12,131 bases of DNA from Hyphomicrobiales bacterium (lineage in GTDB: Bacteria; Pseudomonadota; Alphaproteobacteria; Rhizobiales; Beijerinckiaceae), in the NCBI GenBank assembly GCA_900299065.1, contig OMIJ01000103.1:1-12131 (forward strand). Direction: 5' to 3'. The notes beneath the pieces are model-generated. The model did no database searches. It was not told the origin of the DNA and saw nothing but the letters and a program-made list of their open reading frames with translations. The stretch's first letter is position 1. Each line of letters starts with the position of its first letter. The position numbers were made by a program, and so were the translations under genes. Below, one piece after another: positions 4,645 through 12,131 of the stretch.

Positions 4645-6801
4645 TCAGGCGACATGTTTCTGCGCATAGCCAAGCTGGATGTTGAGATCCTCGATCACGG
4701 TTTTGGCTGCTTCGGCAATTACAGTACCAGGCGGGAAGATGGCTTTCGCCCCGGCTTTATAAACAGCCTCATAATCCTGCGGTGGAATGACGCCGCCAAC
4801 CACAATCATAATATCGCTGCGGCCCATGGAATCCAGTGCCTTGCGCAATTCTGGCACAAGCGTGAGATGGCCCGCCGCCAATGAGCTTATCCCCACAATA
4901 TGAACAGACTTATCCACAGCCTGACGGGCCGCTTCTTCAGGTGTTGCGAAGAGGGGGCCGATCTCGACATCAAAGCCCAGATCACCAAAGGCCGAGGCAA
5001 TAACCTTTTGGCCGCGGTCATGGCCATCCTGCCCCACTTTGGCGATAAGAATTTTTGGCCTGCGACCATCATTCTCTTCAAAGGCGCGCGCCATATCCTC
5101 GACCTGGGTGAGGGCAGGGGTCTTGCTGCCAGCTTCGCTCTTATAAACGCCGGAGATTGAGCGAATGTCAGCCTTATGGCGTCCAAAGACGACTTCGAGC
5201 GCTTGCGTGATTTCCCCTACGCTGGCTTTCGCACGGGCCGCTTCTATCGCAAGGGCAAGCAGATTGGCGCCTGTGCTGGCGCCTTTCGTCAGCGCGGCCA
5301 ACGCGGCTTGCGTGTGCGCCTCATCGCGTTCAGCACGCAAACGCTTCAGCTTGTCGATCTGCTGCGCCCGCACGAGCGCATTCTCGACTTTCAGCACATC
5401 GATCTGTGCTTCAGAATGCGGGCGATATTTATTGACGCCCACAACAGTCTGGCGACCCGTATCAATGCGTGCCTGTGTTTTGGCCGCTGCTTCTTCAATG
5501 CGCAATTTGGGAATGCCGGCATCAATCGCCTTGGCCATGCCACCCAGTGCCTCGACTTCGCGAATATGCGCCATGGCTTTGCTGGCAAGCTCCGCAGTCA
5601 GACGCTCGACATAATAAGAGCCGCCCCACGGATCAATGATGCGCGGCGTGCCGCTTTCCTGTTGCAGGAATAATTGCGTATTGCGGGCAATGCGCGCTGA
5701 AAAATCACTGGGTAGCGCCAGCGCTTCATCGAGCGCATTGGTGTGCAGGGATTGCGTATGGCCCTGCGTTGCGGCCATGGCTTCAATCTGCGTGCGCATG
5801 ACATTGTTGAACACATCCTGCGCCGTCAAAGACCAGCCCGAGGTTTGCGAATGTGTGCGCAGGGGCAGCGATTTATCCGATTGCGGATTGAATTGCTTGA
5901 CCAGATTGGCCCACAGCAGGCGCGCCGCGCGCAGCTTGGCCACTTCCATGAAGAAATTCATGCCAATCGCCCAGAAGAACGACAGGCGTGGCGCAAATTG
6001 ATCCACACTCAATCCCGCTGCAAGCCCTGTGCGGATATATTCCACGCCATCGGCCAAAGTATAGGCAAGCTCGAGATCCTGTGTCGCGCCCGCTTCCTGC
6101 ATATGATAGCCGGAGATGGAGATTGAATTGAACTTGGGCATATTCTGCGAGGTGAAAGCGAAAATATCCGAAATGATCCGCATCGAATCCTTGGGCGGAT
6201 AGATGTAAGTATTACGCACCATAAATTCTTTGAGAATGTCATTCTGGATCGTGCCCGAGAGCTTGTCCATCGATACGCCCTGTTCTTCGGCTGCCACAAT
6301 GTAAAGTGCCAGCACGGGCAGAACCGCGCCATTCATCGTCATCGATACGCTCATTTGATCCAGCGGTATGCCGGAAAACAAAGTGCGCATGTCATAGATG
6401 GAATCAATCGCAACCCCTGCCATGCCCACATCGCCTGCAACGCGTGGATGATCGGAATCATATCCCCGATGCGTTGCCAGATCGAAAGCAACAGACAATC
6501 CCTTTTGCCCCGCTGCCAGATTGCGCCGATAAAAGGCATTGGAATCTTCAGCCGTCGAAAAGCCTGCATATTGCCGCACGGTCCAGGGCTGGTTCACATA
6601 CATGGTTGGATAGGGGCCGCGCACAAAGGGTGCGAGACCAGGATAGCTATCAACGAAGTCGAGCCCGGCAAGATCTTCCTTGCGATATATCGGCTGGATC
6701 GCAATGCCTTCGGGTGTCATCCAGCTCGTCTGATCTGATTGCGCCCTATCAGAGCTTAGGGTCGCAAAGCCGATCTTTGAGAAATCAGGAATAGCTGTCA
6801 T
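4645..6801 (-). CDS. scpA: Methylmalonyl-CoA mutase, large (catalytic, B12-binding) subunit; also called mutB
   Basis: The enzyme interconverts (R)-methylmalonyl-CoA and succinyl-CoA using adenosylcobalamin, in propionyl-CoA assimilation or the ethylmalonyl-CoA pathway. The 718-residue protein is full length. The TIM-barrel domain (about 30-550) contains the hallmark PWTVRQYAGFS (72-82, with Tyr78 equivalent to the catalytic tyrosine) and GLSVAFDLATHRGYDSDHP (101-119). GYHMQEAGA (231-239) carries the His matching the active-site histidine. The C-terminal cobalamin domain (about 582-715) has the base-off ligand motif D-x-H-x2-G as Asp592-His594-Gly597, followed by GISSL (637-641) and VVGG (667-670). 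All key positions are intact. The ATG overlaps the mutA stop by 4 bp, with an AGGTG site just upstream, indicating coupled synthesis of the two subunits. Methylmalonyl-CoA epimerase and the MeaB chaperone are not in this window. Confidence 0.98.
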   Translation of the reverse strand: MTAIPDFSKIGFATLSSDRAQSDQTSWMTPEGIAIQPIYRKEDLAGLDFVDSYPGLAPFVRGPYPTMYVNQPWTVRQYAGFSTAEDSNAFYRRNLAAGQKGLSVAFDLATHRGYDSDHPRVAGDVGMAGVAIDSIYDMRTLFSGIPLDQMSVSMTMNGAVLPVLALYIVAAEEQGVSMDKLSGTIQNDILKEFMVRNTYIYPPKDSMRIISDIFAFTSQNMPKFNSISISGYHMQEAGATQDLELAYTLADGVEYIRTGLAAGLSVDQFAPRLSFFWAIGMNFFMEVAKLRAARLLWANLVKQFNPQSDKSLPLRTHSQTSGWSLTAQDVFNNVMRTQIEAMAATQGHTQSLHTNALDEALALPSDFSARIARNTQLFLQQESGTPRIIDPWGGSYYVERLTAELASKAMAHIREVEALGGMAKAIDAGIPKLRIEEAAAKTQARIDTGRQTVVGVNKYRPHSEAQIDVLKVENALVRAQQIDKLKRLRAERDEAHTQAALAALTKGASTGANLLALAIEAARAKASVGEITQALEVVFGRHKADIRSISGVYKSEAGSKTPALTQVEDMARAFEENDGRRPKILIAKVGQDGHDRGQKVIASAFGDLGFDVEIGPLFATPEEAARQAVDKSVHIVGISSLAAGHLTLVPELRKALDSMGRSDIMIVVGGVIPPQDYEAVYKAGAKAIFPPGTVIAEAAKTVIEDLNIQLGYAQKHVA

Positions 6802-8696
6802 GGCGCACCTGGGGTCTGATCAGTCTCAAGGAGTGTGAATGTTTTGGTCAGAAGAGCGAGCACATCCATCCCCGCAAAGATGAAGTCATCAATGCCAGCT
6901 TGCCGCAAGGATGTCTCTAATTCACCTGGGCGCCCGGCCAGAAAAACATAAGTCGCACCCGCCGCTTTCAATGCCCGTGCAGCCTGTGCGCCTTGCTCGC
7001 CATAAAGCGCATCGGATGAACACAGGCAGGCTATGCTTGTCCGGGATGCTTTGAAGGCCTCAATGCAAGCAGCAAGATCAGCAAACCCGTCATTGGATAG
7101 GGCCGCAATGCCGCCAGCCTCGAACAGATTTTTGGCAAACATGGATCGTGCCGAGAAAGCGGCAATCGGACCAAGATTGGCCAGAAAGATTTGGGCAGGC
7201 CGTTTGGCCGCTTCTGCTGCAAGGCCCTTGGCGCGCAAAGCCTCAAAGGGTGCAGCATCACGCTGCGGCCTCAGCAGATTGGGGTGCAGACCATCTAGCT
7301 CGTCTGTCTGTGTGCGGGACGATAACACATCGAGCCCCCGCTCAAACATGTCAGGAAATTCACTCGTGCCAGTGAGCGGAATTTTGCGTCGTGCAATATC
7401 ACGGGCGCGCGCTTGCTGACTGGCATGAATCTGTTTCTGGAACTGGCCTGTATCCAGCGCGCGGATCATGCCGCCTGCCTGTTCGATCTCTTGCATCATC
7501 GCCCAGGCCCGCTGACATAGCTCATCAGTCAGAGCTTCAATGCCGCCTGCACCTGCGGCAGGATCGCTCACCACACCCAAATGTGATTCTTCGATCAGCA
7601 CCAATTGCGTATTGCGCGCAATGCGTCTGGCAAAATCATCGGGCAGGCCGAGCGCTTGCGTTAAGGGCAGCACGCAAATGGAATCTGCCCCGCCAAGCCC
7701 GGCAGAAAAACAGGCCATCGTGCCGCGTAAAATATTCACCCAAGGATCAAGCCGTGAGGTCATGCGCCAGGCTGTCTCGACGTGCAGGCGCAAGGGCGCA
7801 GGGTCAAGGCCGCAAGCCTGCTCAATACTTGCCCACAGGCGACGCAAGGCACGCGCTTTGGAGAGCGAGAGAAATTGATCGGCATCAGCTGCTATTCGAA
7901 AGCCGATCAAATGGCGCGCTTGCACCAATGTCAGTCCCTCAGCCTCAAGTCCACGCAAATAGGCAAGTCCCGAAGCAATCATAAAAGCCAGCTCTTGCGC
8001 CTCGCTGCCACCTGCCGCATGCACAATGCGTCCGTCAGCGGCTAACATTGGGCCCGTAAAACCCTCGAGCCATGACGCGCGGGCAAAGTCGATGACCGGC
8101 TTAAGTGAAGCACTATGTCCTGCAAAAGCCCTTTGCCCGATCGGATCAAGTCCAAAGCCTATATCTGTCGATGCAGCCGGAATTGTCTGTGCGGTGAGCC
8201 AGTCCTTAAGGCCTTGTGCACATTCCAGTCCATGCGGACCCGGATCAATCTCAAGGCGTATATCTGCATCAGGGCGGACACGTTCGAGTAATTCAGTCCA
8301 TGTGCGCGCACGGCCATTAGGCAGACCAAAGCCATAGGCATTGGGTGCATCGGCAAAGACGATTTGCAATCCTCTGGCACCATTTTCAAGATCATTGAGC
8401 GCCGCCGTATTGGCATCCATCGCATCCGGGTGATCAATGCGTGTCAGCGCCAGCCAGGAGCCAGGCTTTTGACGCAAAGCTCTGGGCCTGTCCTGGATTT
8501 CTGCAGCATAGAGGGGCTGAATGGCAATGCCATCGGCAGTTTTACCAACCAGACGATCAAAAGCTGCCCCTTTGAGCACTTTATCGACCAATTGGCGCCA
8601 TTGATCCGCATTGGCTTTGGCAAAGGCGCTGGCAAAGCCCGCTTCTGTCGCCGAGACAGCAAGTGTGGCGGGGGAAATTGGCTTTGCTGTGGTCAT
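6798..8696 (-). CDS. mutA: Methylmalonyl-CoA mutase, small (non-catalytic) subunit
   Basis: This is the structural partner of the large subunit in the heterodimeric mutase. The 632-residue product aligns with it in outline: N-terminal DGIAIQPLYA (55-64), a barrel with LAYLRGLEAEG (245-254) and RIARNTQLVLIEE (358-370), and SDPAAGAGGIEALTDEL (377-393) where the large subunit has the DPWGGSYYVERLT segment. The C-terminal flavodoxin-like domain (about 500-622) keeps the fold, but at the expected cobalamin motif it reads LGPIAAFSARS, lacking the D-x-H-x2-G. It therefore should not bind B12, as is usual for this subunit. The ATG at 8696 is the only good start: an in-frame stop lies 7 codons upstream. 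It has no clear Shine-Dalgarno, and a 4-codon open frame ends on its start codon. Confidence 0.96.
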   Translation of the reverse strand: MTTAKPISPATLAVSATEAGFASAFAKANADQWRQLVDKVLKGAAFDRLVGKTADGIAIQPLYAAEIQDRPRALRQKPGSWLALTRIDHPDAMDANTAALNDLENGARGLQIVFADAPNAYGFGLPNGRARTWTELLERVRPDADIRLEIDPGPHGLECAQGLKDWLTAQTIPAASTDIGFGLDPIGQRAFAGHSASLKPVIDFARASWLEGFTGPMLAADGRIVHAAGGSEAQELAFMIASGLAYLRGLEAEGLTLVQARHLIGFRIAADADQFLSLSKARALRRLWASIEQACGLDPAPLRLHVETAWRMTSRLDPWVNILRGTMACFSAGLGGADSICVLPLTQALGLPDDFARRIARNTQLVLIEESHLGVVSDPAAGAGGIEALTDELCQRAWAMMQEIEQAGGMIRALDTGQFQKQIHASQQARARDIARRKIPLTGTSEFPDMFERGLDVLSSRTQTDELDGLHPNLLRPQRDAAPFEALRAKGLAAEAAKRPAQIFLANLGPIAAFSARSMFAKNLFEAGGIAALSNDGFADLAACIEAFKASRTSIACLCSSDALYGEQGAQAARALKAAGATYVFLAGRPGELETSLRQAGIDDFIFAGMDVLALLTKTFTLLETDQTPGAP

Positions 8697-8707
8697 AAGA
8701 AACTCAT
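8693..8707 (-). other. Four-codon open reading frame (MSFL) overlapping the mutA start
   Basis: On the minus strand ATG-AGT-TTC-TTA-TGA begins at 8707 and its TGA overlaps the mutA ATG by the same ATGA arrangement seen between mutA and mutB. Because mutA lacks a clear ribosome binding site, re-initiation after this mini-ORF is possible. The mini-ORF itself has only a weak upstream GAG. So short a frame can arise by chance. Confidence 0.25.
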
Positions 8708-8712
8708 TGGAA

Positions 8713-8747
8713 ACTCAGAGGCTCAATCTCTTGTGCCTTATCTGAGT
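8713..8747 (-). promoter_or_regulatory. Leader hairpin between the DUF2267 gene and mutA
   Basis: ACTCAGAGGC (8713-8722) pairs with GCC (8735-8737) and TCTGAGT (8741-8747): 10 base pairs with a TTA bulge and a 12-nt loop. In the minus-strand transcript it is followed by a moderately U-rich stretch and then mutA about 16 nt later. It could be a weak terminator of the DUF2267 gene or an attenuator for mutA. No B12 riboswitch is recognisable in the 102 bp gap, which is too short for one. Confidence 0.35.
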
Positions 8748-8798
8748 GAGTTTAGCCACGCTCCCTTGGTCGTAGAAGCAAAAATCGCAAATTTTGGA

Positions 8799-9194
8799 TC
8801 AGACAAATTGACTCAGGCCGGGAATGGAGCCTGCAATCTCGCCCATCAGATCCTCGCCAACCTTTTCGCGGCCAGCAGCAAATAATTCCCTGCCGACAAT
8901 CTGCATTTCATTCATGCCAAGGCCAAGCCCGGTCAATTTGCCAGCTAGGCCCATCAAACCGCCTCCACCCAGAATGCCAAATAGCCCGTCCGAGCCTCCG
9001 CCACCGCCCGCATCGGCCTCTGCGGCAAGGCGTGCTACCAGCTCGGCTCCGCCCGGCAAGTTCTCCAACAGGCGGGTCACCGCCTCCTTAGGGGCTTCAG
9101 TCTGCAAGAAGAGCAAAATTTCCCCGATGGATTTTTCAGCAATTTCTGGGCTCAGGCCAGCGGCTTGGGCAATGCGGGCAATCAATTCGTCCAT
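8799..9194 (-). CDS. DUF2267-like protein with a Gly-rich centre
   Basis: The function is unknown. The 131-residue product starts MDELIARIAQAAGL, has a helical N-terminal part (about 1-60) with KSIGEILLFLQ, then a low-complexity glycine stretch (63-95) including GGGGGSDG and GGGGLMG, and ends with a helical part GRELFAAGREKVGEDLMG and a conserved-looking tail IPGLSQFV. This matches the outline I remember for DUF2267-type proteins of alphaproteobacteria. No signal peptide is visible; the Gly/Leu-rich centre could associate with a membrane. The start is supported by GAGGA 4 nt upstream (9199-9203). It precedes mutA by 102 bp on the same strand and diverges from the HerA-like gene. Any link to mutase function is unproven. 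Confidence 0.75.
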   Translation of the reverse strand: MDELIARIAQAAGLSPEIAEKSIGEILLFLQTEAPKEAVTRLLENLPGGAELVARLAAEADAGGGGGSDGLFGILGGGGLMGLAGKLTGLGLGMNEMQIVGRELFAAGREKVGEDLMGEIAGSIPGLSQFV

Positions 9195-9339
9195 CTTGTC
9201 CTCTTCATCACTAAGCCCGTCATTTTACCTTCAACAGGGGGAGTTTGCTCTCTCGTCTGTCTATCAGCTTTGGCGCGCCATTCCAAGCACGTCTCTCCTG
9301 TTTGGTGAGAATAGTTTCTGCACGTCGAGAGGCGAGCGG

Positions 9340-9369
9340 GTGACAAGCCAGCAGGCTTGGCCCTATACT
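9340..9369 (+). promoter_or_regulatory. Promoter candidate for the HerA-like ATPase gene
   Basis: GTGACA (9340-9345) matches the -35 consensus at 5/6 positions; TATACT (9364-9369) matches -10 at 5/6 with an 18-bp spacer (17 bp if CTATAC is taken). An A/T-rich leader follows, then AGGAA (9391-9395) 5 nt before the ATG at 9401. This is the best promoter match in the window. The rest of the 206-bp gap shows a 10-bp palindrome TGGCGCGCCA (9271-9280) and two GCACGTC copies (9288-9294, 9320-9326). Confidence 0.55.
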
Positions 9370-9400
9370 CTTCTTCCTTATTTTATATTTAGGAATTGCC

Positions 9401-11026
9401 ATGGTTGAAGATCCACGCAATCGCTCTGGTCATATTCTGGTCGGTAAGAGCAACGCTTATCAATATCTCACTTTGTCATTGGGGAATCGGCACGGCCTGA
9501 TCACAGGCGCGACGGGCACGGGCAAGACGGTCAGTCTGCAAGTTCTGGCAGAGGGCTTTTCCAATGCGGGCACTGCGGTCTTTGCTGCCGATATCAAGGG
9601 CGATCTGGCAGGCCTTGCTATGGCGGGCGAGGGCAAGGCGCCTTTGATGCAAAGAGCAAAAGATATTGGCCTTGATTATGTGCCGGATCGTTTCCCTGTT
9701 GTCTTCTGGGATGTGTTTGGTGAACAGGGCCATCCCATCAGAGCCACACTTTCTGAAATGGGCCCTTTGCTGGTGGCGCGCCTGTTGGAGCTCAATGACA
9801 CGCAAGAAGGCGTGCTCAATATTGCCTTTCGCATAGCCGATGAGCAGGGACTGCTTTTGCTGGATCTGAAGGATTTGCGCGCTTTGCTGCAATATCTCGC
9901 CGATCATGCCAGTGAATTGACCACGAAATATGGTAATATTGCCCCGGCCACCATCGGCACTATCCAGCGACAATTATTGGTGCTGGAAAATCAGGGCGCG
10001 ATGAAATTTTTTGGTGAGCCCGCGCTGGATATTCAGGATTTCATCCGGACTGATCGCGATGGACGCGGCATCGTCAATGTATTGGCGGCCGACAAGCTCA
10101 TGCGCTCGCCGCGTCTTTATGCAACCTTTCTCTTGTGGATGTTGTCGGAACTCTTCGAGACCTTGCCCGAGGTTGGCGATCTCGAACAGCCCAAGCTGGT
10201 CTTCTTCTTCGATGAAGCGCATCTTCTCTTCGACAATGCGCCCAAATCCTTGATGACTGCAATTGAACAAGTTGTTCGTCTCATGCGCTCCAAAGGCGTT
10301 GGGGTTTATTTTGTCACACAAAACCCGCTCGATGTGCCCGATGTCGTGCTAGGCCAATTGGGCAATCGCGTGCAACATGCCTTGCGCGCGTTTACCCCGC
10401 GCGATCAAAAGGCGGTGAAAGCTGCCGCCGATACTTTCCGGCCCAATCCGCAATTCGAAACGGCCTCCGCAATCACCCAATTGGCAGTGGGTGAAGCGCT
10501 TGTTTCAATGCTGGAGGGCAAGGGCACGCCACAAATTGTCGAGCGCACTTTGATTGCCCCGCCTGGCTCGCGTGTAGGCCCTCTGAGCGCACAAGAGCGC
10601 ATTAGCATTGTTGAGGCCAGTCAATTGCGCGGCAAATATGATACCGAGATTGATCGCGAATCTGCCTTTGAGATTTTAAGTAGGCGCAATGGTGGGAGCG
10701 CCGCGCCAGCCCAGCCGCAAAGTCCATGGGGGCAAGCCGCAAATCCATCAAGCGCAGGTACGCAAAGCAAAAATGCGCCTGCCAATAATGCGCCTGCCGA
10801 AGAACCTTCTGGTGGCGGACTTATGGGCGGGCTTGGCAATGTGCTGGGTGGTGTCTTTGGTGAGTCTACACCCTCAGCCAATGCTACCAGCAGTAAGGGT
10901 CGTCAGCGCATGTCCACCGGTGAATTGATTGTGCGCTCGGTCGCACAATCGGCAGCGCGATCGGTTGGCACACAAATCACAAGGGCGATTTTGCGCGGCG
11001 TACTTGGCGGATTGACCGGGCGTTGA
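9401..11026 (+). CDS. HerA-like ATPase of the DUF853 / YjgR type
   Basis: This is a cytosolic P-loop ATPase of the HerA/FtsK superfamily, related to Escherichia coli YjgR; its substrate is not established. The 541-residue product shows the Walker A motif GATGTGKT (36-43), the DIKGDLAGL motif (64-72) typical of this branch, and Walker B LVFFFDEAH (266-274). The sensor-like VTQNPLDVPD follows (305-314), then the conserved GNRVQHALRAFTPRDQ (321-336), which may supply an arginine finger. Residues about 430-505 are a low-complexity Ala/Pro/Gln/Asn linker with a glycine patch GGGLMGGLGN (471-480). The protein ends with an Arg-rich helix, RSVGTQITRAILRGVLGGLTGR (520-541), like other YjgR proteins. 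No NurA nuclease is adjacent, so the archaeal HerA-NurA end-resection role should not be assumed. The M20 peptidase gene follows after 33 bp. Confidence 0.92.
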   Translation: MVEDPRNRSGHILVGKSNAYQYLTLSLGNRHGLITGATGTGKTVSLQVLAEGFSNAGTAVFAADIKGDLAGLAMAGEGKAPLMQRAKDIGLDYVPDRFPVVFWDVFGEQGHPIRATLSEMGPLLVARLLELNDTQEGVLNIAFRIADEQGLLLLDLKDLRALLQYLADHASELTTKYGNIAPATIGTIQRQLLVLENQGAMKFFGEPALDIQDFIRTDRDGRGIVNVLAADKLMRSPRLYATFLLWMLSELFETLPEVGDLEQPKLVFFFDEAHLLFDNAPKSLMTAIEQVVRLMRSKGVGVYFVTQNPLDVPDVVLGQLGNRVQHALRAFTPRDQKAVKAAADTFRPNPQFETASAITQLAVGEALVSMLEGKGTPQIVERTLIAPPGSRVGPLSAQERISIVEASQLRGKYDTEIDRESAFEILSRRNGGSAAPAQPQSPWGQAANPSSAGTQSKNAPANNAPAEEPSGGGLMGGLGNVLGGVFGESTPSANATSSKGRQRMSTGELIVRSVAQSAARSVGTQITRAILRGVLGGLTGR

Positions 11027-11059
11027 GCGCCATCAGCTTTAAGATGAGTTTTGGCAAAC

Positions 11060-12131
11060 ATGACACAGATTGAGTCCATCCTCCACGCAATTGACGCTCA
11101 GCAAGAGGCGGCGCTTCAACGCCTCTTTACGCTTTTATCCATCCCCTCTGTCTCGACGGATCCGGCCTTTAAAGCCGATTGCCAAAGAGCGGGGCAATGG
11201 CTGGTCGATGATCTCAATCAGATTGGCTTTGAAGCGAGCCTAAGGCCCACGAAAGGCCACCCAATTGTTGTGGCCCATGCACGTGCGCAAAAGGCTGATG
11301 CGCCGCATGTGCTCTTCTATGGCCATTATGATGTGCAGCCGGTCGATCCGCTTGAGCTCTGGAATACGGATCCTTTTGCTCCCCGCCTAGTTGAGACACC
11401 ACAGGGCAAGCAAATCATTGCGCGCGGCGCATCAGATGATAAAGGCCAGCTTTTATTATTTGTCGAAGCCTGCCGCGCCTTCATGGCTGAAGGCACGCTG
11501 CCGTGTCATGTCACTATTCTCTTTGAGGGTGAGGAGGAATGTGGCTCTCCCTCATTGCCGGATTTTCTGGCCGCCAATCAGCAAGAGCTGAAGGCAGATC
11601 TTGCACTCGTCTGCGACACCAATATGTGGGATCGTAACACGCCTGCGATTACGGCCATGTTGCGCGGCCTCGTCTATGAGGAAGTGATTGTGCATGCTGC
11701 CTCACGCGATTTGCATTCGGGCATGTTTGGTGGCCCTGCGGCCAATCCTATTCGCATTCTCTCGCATATCATTGCTGGCCTTCATGATGACAAGGGGCGC
11801 GTCACATTGCCTGGCTTTTATGACGGTGTTGGCGAATTGCCCGCCGAGATTGCCGCGCAATGGCGCGCTCTGCCCTTTGATGAAAAGGCTTTTCTTGCCG
11901 ATGTAGGCTTGCATCATCCAGCCGGTGAGGCCGATCGCAGTGCTTTGGAGCAGATCTGGTCGCGCCCAACCTGTGAGCCCAATGGCATAGTCGGCGGCTA
12001 TACAGGCGAGGGCGCAAAGACGGTTCTGCCCGCCAAAGCCAGCGCAAAAATTTCCTTCCGTCTTGTGGGGCAGCAAGATCCACACAAAATCGTCGAACAA
12101 TTTCGTAGCTATGTGCGCGCTCAACTCCCCG
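11060..12131 (+). CDS. M20-family metallodipeptidase (3' end beyond window)
   Basis: This is a zinc-dependent dipeptidase/carboxypeptidase of family M20, of the CNDP/DUG1-like type, probably cytosolic. The visible 357 codons run off the window edge; family members are about 460 residues. Metal and catalytic positions are present: His89 and Asp91 in YGHYDVQP, bridging Asp126 in ASDDKG, catalytic Glu159 and metal ligand Glu160 in EGEEECGS, and Asp186 in CDTNMW. His219 in LHSG starts the dimerisation (lid) domain, which continues with GGPAANP. The pattern GGYTGEGAKTVLP (312-324) is also typical. The ATG at 11060 lies 33 bp after the HerA-like gene stop with no terminator between them, so cotranscription is likely; the Shine-Dalgarno is weak. 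The exact peptide substrate cannot be told from sequence. Confidence 0.93.
   Translation, partial: MTQIESILHAIDAQQEAALQRLFTLLSIPSVSTDPAFKADCQRAGQWLVDDLNQIGFEASLRPTKGHPIVVAHARAQKADAPHVLFYGHYDVQPVDPLELWNTDPFAPRLVETPQGKQIIARGASDDKGQLLLFVEACRAFMAEGTLPCHVTILFEGEEECGSPSLPDFLAANQQELKADLALVCDTNMWDRNTPAITAMLRGLVYEEVIVHAASRDLHSGMFGGPAANPIRILSHIIAGLHDDKGRVTLPGFYDGVGELPAEIAAQWRALPFDEKAFLADVGLHHPAGEADRSALEQIWSRPTCEPNGIVGGYTGEGAKTVLPAKASAKISFRLVGQQDPHKIVEQFRSYVRAQLP

Noticed and set aside
4423..4884. 153-codon plus-strand frame spanning the hisI/mutB junction
   Set aside because: It is antisense to two well-identified genes and has no family resemblance.
5176..5673. Long plus-strand open frames opposite mutB/scpA (also 5165-5614 and 6306-6794)
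   Set aside because: They are shadows of the strongly identified mutase gene, with no motifs of their own.
7391..7984. 197-codon plus-strand open frame inside mutA
   Set aside because: It lies wholly antisense to mutA and its Arg/Ala/Gln-rich composition is typical of a shadow frame.
8697..8798. Cobalamin riboswitch ahead of mutA
   Set aside because: Expected for some B12-related genes, but the gap is only 102 bp and I see no B12-box-like sequence; only a simple hairpin is present.
8824..9408. 194-codon plus-strand open frame opposite the DUF2267-like gene
   Set aside because: It is the antisense of a gene with a family match and its own ribosome binding site. The Pro/Ser-rich product mirrors the Gly-rich codons on the other strand.
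9220..9420. 66-codon minus-strand open frame in the gap before the HerA-like gene, overlapping its start
   Set aside because: It has no recognisable motif, and it overlaps the promoter candidate and ribosome binding site of a well-supported gene. The basic composition looks like chance.
9401..11026. HerA-based anti-phage defence or DNA end-resection module
   Set aside because: Such systems pair HerA with a nuclease or SIR2-type partner. Here the neighbours are a DUF2267-like protein and an M20 peptidase, and the sequence is of the housekeeping YjgR/DUF853 type.

Overview
The window looks like chromosomal DNA from an alphaproteobacterium, most likely of the Hyphomicrobiales (Rhizobiales), with moderate GC. 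The lineage call rests on protein families: a DUF3126 protein, a double-PilZ protein of the rhizobial type, a PAS_5 protein, and heterodimeric methylmalonyl-CoA mutase. It is inference, because no rRNA or other marker gene is present. I see no tRNA, rRNA, IS element, CRISPR array, phage gene or toxin-antitoxin pair. The content reads as ordinary core and near-core genome.

Left part (1-2531). The first 50 bases end a reading frame whose tail resembles the C-terminus of serine O-acetyltransferase (cysE). A gene with two tandem DUF3126-like units follows. On the minus strand lie a PAS_5 protein, then a probable two-gene operon of a double PilZ protein (a candidate c-di-GMP effector) and an exported protein of unknown function. 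The exported gene runs tail-to-tail into the DUF3126 gene with no spacer.

Middle part (2532-4204). A 301-bp regulatory gap separates the PAS gene from a plus-strand pair: a small single-pass membrane protein and a rhomboid-family intramembrane serine protease. The 112 bp between these two contain two hairpins and a T7 tract that runs into the rhomboid TTG start codon.

Right-middle part (4201-9194, minus strand). A metabolic cluster is transcribed leftward: a DUF2267-type protein, then mutA, mutB/scpA (methylmalonyl-CoA mutase small and large subunits, 4-bp ATGA overlap) and hisI (phosphoribosyl-AMP cyclohydrolase). The mutase interconverts (R)-methylmalonyl-CoA and succinyl-CoA in propionyl-CoA or ethylmalonyl-CoA metabolism. 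hisI is a histidine-pathway passenger.

Right part (9195-12131, plus strand). A divergent intergenic region with a good promoter candidate leads to a HerA-like/DUF853 (YjgR-type) ATPase. An M20-family dipeptidase gene follows 33 bp later and is cut by the window edge.

I found no convincing new multi-gene system. The best leads are small: the duplicated DUF3126 protein, the structured region ahead of the rhomboid gene and its possible neighbour substrate, and coupling-type elements before mutA and in the PilZ operon. All functional statements come from recognising motifs by eye; no database search was run.
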